Assembly (NCBI GenBank): GCA_026874595.1
Contig: CM049318.1
Coordinates: forward strand, 13,125,241-13,189,240
Direction: 5' to 3'
DNA from: Sipunculus nudus
Taxonomy: Eukaryota; Annelida; Sipuncula; Golfingiida; Sipunculidae
DNA: 64,000 nucleotides
Positions 59,601 to 64,000 of this stretch are shown here, in pieces (the first letter of the stretch is position 1; every line of letters starts with the position of its first letter). Under the pieces are notes generated by a model, which saw only the letters and a list, made by a program, of their open reading frames with translations, did no database searches and was not told where the DNA came from. Position numbers and translations under genes: made by a program.

Positions 59601-60148
59601 CTGGTCACAAGGACAAAGGAACCAGAAATATATTGTTTTGCATTCTATGGCACGAAGGAATATTTGTAAATTGTAAGGCAAAGTGTATAATTTGTTTCAT
59701 ATGTGTACATCATTTATAAAGTTATAACGGGGGTGGGGAAGGGTGGGGGGCAGGATATATGAACTGAGGCTTCGATGCAGACATTTAGTCTTTTCTCCAG
59801 GTGATAATAGTGATAACATTACAAAACAAATCACAAAAGTGCCAGCAATATACAAAAATCGCATTACGACTATTGTTTTTGCATTTATATTCAATCTATA
59901 GATGTAATCTTCTTAAAAATATTTTTTGTTCCACATGTAATTTATTCACTTGTCTATTAATTGAACTCTTGCAATTGTAAAGATCTTTTTAACACAATGA
60001 AATATGAACTCGACAGAATTAAACGTTTACATAAAAAAATACCATATTATTAATTATCATACGTAACACCCGAAATTCCAGTTTCGTTAACAATTACATT
60101 GCCATCTGTGTGTTTCATGTGATTATTTTAATATATCTATTCTTTTTA
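59601..60148. other. no gene recognised
   Basis: AT-rich with a G-rich tract at about 59728-59752. Confidence 0.5.
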
Positions 60149-62935
60149 ACGTCGTTTCCACCGCTCCTGTGACCTGAATAAGTCACGTTCACTGGTAACC
60201 AACATGATAAATCATTCCTGTCTGACACGCCATATGTCCTTGAAACGTGGATGTCTGCGGCGTTTCTTTAAAACGTCGTTTCCACCGCTCCTATGACCTG
60301 AATAAGTCACGTTCACTGGTAACCAACATGATTAATCATTCCTATCTGACACGCCATATGTCCTTGAAAAGTGGATGTCTGCGGCGTTTCTTTAAAACGT
60401 CGTTTCCACCGCTCCTTTGACCTGAATAAGTCACGTTCACTGGTACACAACATGATAAATCATTCCTGTCTGACACGCCATATGTCCTTGAAACGTGGAT
60501 GTCTGCGGCGTTTCTTTAAAACGTCGTTTCCACCGCTCCTATGACCTGAATAAGTCACGTTCACTGGTAAACAACATGATTAATCATTCCTGTCTGACAT
60601 GCCATATGTCCTTGAAACGTGGATGTCTGCGGCGTTTCTTTAAAACGTCGTTTCCACCGCTCCTATGACCTGAATAAGTCACGTTCACTGGTACACAACA
60701 TGATTAATCATTCCTGTCTGACACGCCATATGTCCTTGAAACGTGGATGTCTGCGGCGTTTCTTTAAAACGTCGTTCCAACCGCTCCTGTGACCTGAATA
60801 AGTCACGTTCACTCGTAAACAACATGATTAATCATTCCTGTCTGACACGCCATATGTCCTTGAAACGTGGATGTCTGCGGCGTTTCTTTAAAACGTCGTT
60901 TCCACCGCTCCAATGACCTGAATAAGTCACGTTCACTCGTAAACAACATGATTAATCATTCCTGTCTGACACGCCATATGTCCTTGAAACGTGGATGTCT
61001 GCGGCGTTTCTTTAAAACGTCGTTTCCACCGCTCCAATGACCTGAATAAGTCACGTTCACTGGTAACCAACATGATAAATCATTCCTGTCTGACACGCCA
61101 TATGTCCTTGAAACGTGGATGTCTGCGGCGTTTCTTTAAAACGTCGTTTCCACCGCTCCTATGACCTGAATAAGTCACGTTCACTGGTAAACAACATGAT
61201 TAATCATTCCTGTCTGACACGCCATATGTCCTTGAAACGTGGATGTCTGCGGCGTTTCATTAAAACGTCGTTTCCACCGCTCCTATGACCTGAATAAGTC
61301 ACGTTCACTGGTACACAACATGATTAATCATTCATGTCTGACACGCCATAATCCCTGAAACGTGGATGTCTGCGGCGTTTCTTTAAAACGTTGTTTCCAC
61401 CGCTCCTGTGACCTGAATAAGTCACGTTCACTGGTACACAACATGATTAATCATTCCTGTCTGACACGCCATATGTCCTTGAAACGTGGATCTCTGCGGC
61501 GTTTCTTTAAAACGTCGTTTCCACCGCTCCTATGACCTGAATAAGTCACGTTCACTGGTACAAACCTGATAAATCATTCCTGTCTGACACGCCATATGTC
61601 CTTGAAACGTGGATGTCTGCGGCGTTTCTTTAAAACGTCGTTTCCACCGCTCCTATGACCTGAATAAGTCACGTTCACTGGTAAACAACATGATAAATCA
61701 TTCCTGTCTGACACGCCATATGTCCTTGAAACGTGGATGTCTGCGGCGTTTCATTAAAACGTCGTTTCCACCGCTCCTATGACCTGAATAAGTCACGTTC
61801 ACTGGTACACAACATGATTAATCATTCATGTCTGACACGCCATATGTCCTTGAAACGTGGATGTCTGCAGCGTTTCTTTAAAACGTTGTTTCCACCGCTC
61901 CTGTGACCTGAATAAGTCACGTTCACTGGTACACAACATGATTAATCATTCCTGTCTGACACGCCATATGTCCTTGAAACGTGGATGTCTGCGGCGTTTC
62001 TTTAAAACGTCGTTTCCACCGCTCCTTTGACCGGAATAAGTCACGTTCACTGGTAAACAACATGATGAATCATTCCTGACTGACACGCCATATATCCTTG
62101 AAACGTGGATGTCTGCGGCGTTTCATTGAAAACGTCGTTTCCACCGCTCCTGTGTCCTGAATAAGTCACGTTCACTGGTAACCAACATGATTAATCATTC
62201 CTGTCTGACACGCCATATGTCCTTGAAACGTGGATGTTTGCGGCGTTTCTTTGAAAACGTCTTTTCAATCGCTCCTGTGACCTGAATAAGTCACGTTTAC
62301 TGATAAACAACATGATTAATCATTCCTGTCTGACACGCCATATGTCCCTGAAACGTGGATGTCTGCGGCGTTTCTTTAAAACGTTTCCACCGCTCCTGTG
62401 ACCTGATAGACACATTCACTAGTAAACAACATGATTAATCATTCCTGTCTGACACGCCATATGTCCTTGAAACGTGGATGTCTGCGGCGTTTCTTTGAAA
62501 ACGTCGTTTCCACCGCTCCTGTGACCTGAATAAGTCACGTTCACTGGTAAACAACATGATAAATCATTCCTGTCTGACACGCCGTATGTCCTTGAAACTG
62601 AATGTCTGCGGCGTTTCTTTGAAAACGTCGTTTCCACCGCTCCTGTGACCTGAATAAGTCCAGTTCACTGGTAAACAACATGATTAATCATTCCTGTTTG
62701 ACACGCCATATGTCCTTGAAACATGGATGTCTGCGGCGTTTCTTTGAAAACGTCGTTTCCACCGCTCCTGTGACCGGAATAAGTCACGTTCACTGGTAAA
62801 CAACACGATTGATTGTTCGTGACTGACACGCCATATGTCCTTGAAACGTGGATGTCTGCGGATTTTCTCTGATAACGTCGTTTCAACCGCTCCTGTGACC
62901 TGAATAAGTCATGTTCACTGGTAAACAACATGATT
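60149..62935. repeat. 124-bp satellite array, about 22 copies
   Basis: ACGTCGTTTCCACCGCTCC recurs every 124 bp from 60149. Copies are nearly identical in the middle and more diverged from about 62250 rightward. Each monomer contains ATGATTAATCAT (perfect palindrome), GTGAC...GTCAC, GAAACG...CGTTTC, and AAACGTCGTTT, so it can form several small hairpins. ORFs over it are artefacts. Confidence 0.95.
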
Positions 62936-63925
62936 ATGCGCAAAAATGAAGGATATCTCACGACAGGAGATCGCGCGAAGCAGACGTGGAACCGGGCCAA
63001 ATTGCAAATCTTCCTTGTGAACGAAAGGGAAGCGCCCGAGGCACACATAAATGGGAAAGGCCAAGAATAAGGCAAAAAAAGGAACAGATGTCTACTGGCT
63101 GGGGAGATCGCGAGGCAGACTTGGTACCGATCAAATTCCACACACCTTTGACAGAAATGTTTCGGGACAAGCGCATAAGCGAAGAAGATGAACCGGGCCA
63201 GAAACCCCGCGTCTATGTAAAGGACAGGAGAGAGAGCGAGGCAGACACTGAACCAGGCCAACTATCACGCAAAAATGAAAGGATGTTTAGCGACAGGCGA
63301 ACCTGAAACAGACTTTGAACCGAGCCAAAAACCACACCATTCTGTAAAGGACGGGGGAGAACACGACTTGGTACCTATCATCTTCCACGCACGTATAAGG
63401 AATATTTCGGGACAAGAGGGCGCGCGAATCCGACTTTGAACCGCGCCAATACCGACGCCTGTATGTAAAGGACAGGAGGGAAAGCTAGACTGACCTGGAA
63501 CAAGGCCAGCTGCAACGCAAACATGAAAGGGATGTCGATCTACATGAGAGCGCCAAGCACACTTGGAACCGGGCCAAAACCACACCTCTCTGAAATGGAC
63601 AGGGGACAGCACGACTTGGTACCGATCAACTTCCACGCACCTATGAAAGGGTTGTTTCGGGAAAAAAAAGGACATGCGAAGCAGACTTGGAACCGGGCCA
63701 ATAATAACACCTCCGTATAAAGGACAGGAGAGAGCACGACTTGGTACCGGTCTACCTCTACGCACCTATAAAAGTAATGTTTCCGGACACGAGCGCGAAG
63801 CAGATTTGGATCCGGGCCAACTACCACGCATCTATGTAGGCGACATGAGAGACCGCGAGGCAGAATTGGAACTGTATGGGCTACAACGCAAATATGAAGC
63901 CTCGCATAACCCCAGTGTTGATTAG
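62936..63925. repeat. diverged tandem array, about 60-66-bp unit
   Basis: Begins abruptly inside the last satellite monomer (AACATGATTA/TGCGC). Units share GGACAGGAGAGAGC, GAAGCAGACTTGGAACCGGG-like, a CCAACTACCACGCA-like segment and TATGAAAGG. Two alternating types (TTGGAACCGGGCCAA and TTGGTACCGATCAA) imply a two- or three-unit higher-order repeat. Minus-strand ORFs of 198, 166 and 139 codons are by-products. Confidence 0.8.
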
Positions 63926-64000
63926 CAGGAAGACGACGGCGTGTTCCGTATACTCTCACTGGTCTACTTGTAAATCGGTTAATCCGTACTCCACATACTC

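Noticed and set aside
60149-62935. CRISPR array
   Set aside because: The whole 124-bp unit is repeated with no variable spacers, and the window is eukaryotic.
62665-63959. 198-, 166- and 139-codon minus ORFs
   Set aside because: They overlap tandem arrays and each other; translation merely repeats the array unit.

Overview
The window is eukaryotic, non-coding-rich DNA, most likely from a marine mollusc and probably a bivalve. The signs are AT-rich sequence with intron-like exon borders, a single-exon TRIM/NHL-type gene of the sort that is expanded in bivalves, tRNA-headed SINEs, Ty3/Gypsy remnants, and many copies of dispersed elements that begin with a short hairpin plus GTCCGTC-rich DNA and end in a palindrome plus CTTG. 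I recall similar elements from bivalve genomes. The species cannot be named from sequence alone.

Region by region. 0.4-1.3 kb: two exons of a SWIM zinc-finger protein broken by one extra A. 2.2-6.3 kb: SINE, paired dispersed repeats, AT microsatellites and a possible solo LTR. 7.7-10.15 kb: a hairpin-ended element with runs of AGGTCA. 11-15.6 kb: a 53-bp minisatellite (six copies) and a 1.4-kb tandem segmental duplication with a nested internal repeat. 16-18 kb: two foldback structures. 18.2-31.5 kb: nested hairpin-ended elements of several subfamilies, a decayed Gypsy pol fragment, an unidentified decayed coding stretch, and an element (28.1-30.2 kb) carrying a series of perfect GGTCAnnnTGACC palindromes. 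31.5-37.0 kb: a frameshifted coiled-coil ORF, then a young LTR element with near-identical 696-bp LTRs and a short internal region. 37.8-42.6 kb: a large hairpin-ended element interrupted by other DNA that includes a 196-codon ORF of an unnamed, probably transposon-derived family. 43.6 kb: a SINE with a 10-bp target-site duplication. 46.15-48.03 kb: the one convincing host gene, RING/B-box/coiled-coil/beta-propeller, whose reading frame is interrupted only by a TGA at the first zinc-binding Cys position of B-box 2. 50.2-51.7 kb: a minisatellite with higher-order structure. 52.5 kb: a tRNA-Ile(UAU)-like gene with an intron. 54.2-56.2 kb: a 52-bp GC-rich array abutting a TATA box and a candidate first exon. 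57-60 kb: a SINE and second copies of two dispersed repeats. 60.15-62.9 kb: a 124-bp satellite of about 22 copies, followed by a more diverged array to 63.9 kb.

There is no operon-like cooperation between genes here. The window is mainly a record of mobile elements inserting into one another, with one TRIM gene among them. The most unusual points are the TGA-for-Cys in the TRIM gene, the element-borne nuclear-receptor-like site arrays, the shared end structure of the hairpin-ended elements (reminiscent of Helentron-type elements), and a young LTR pair flanking an already broken coding segment.
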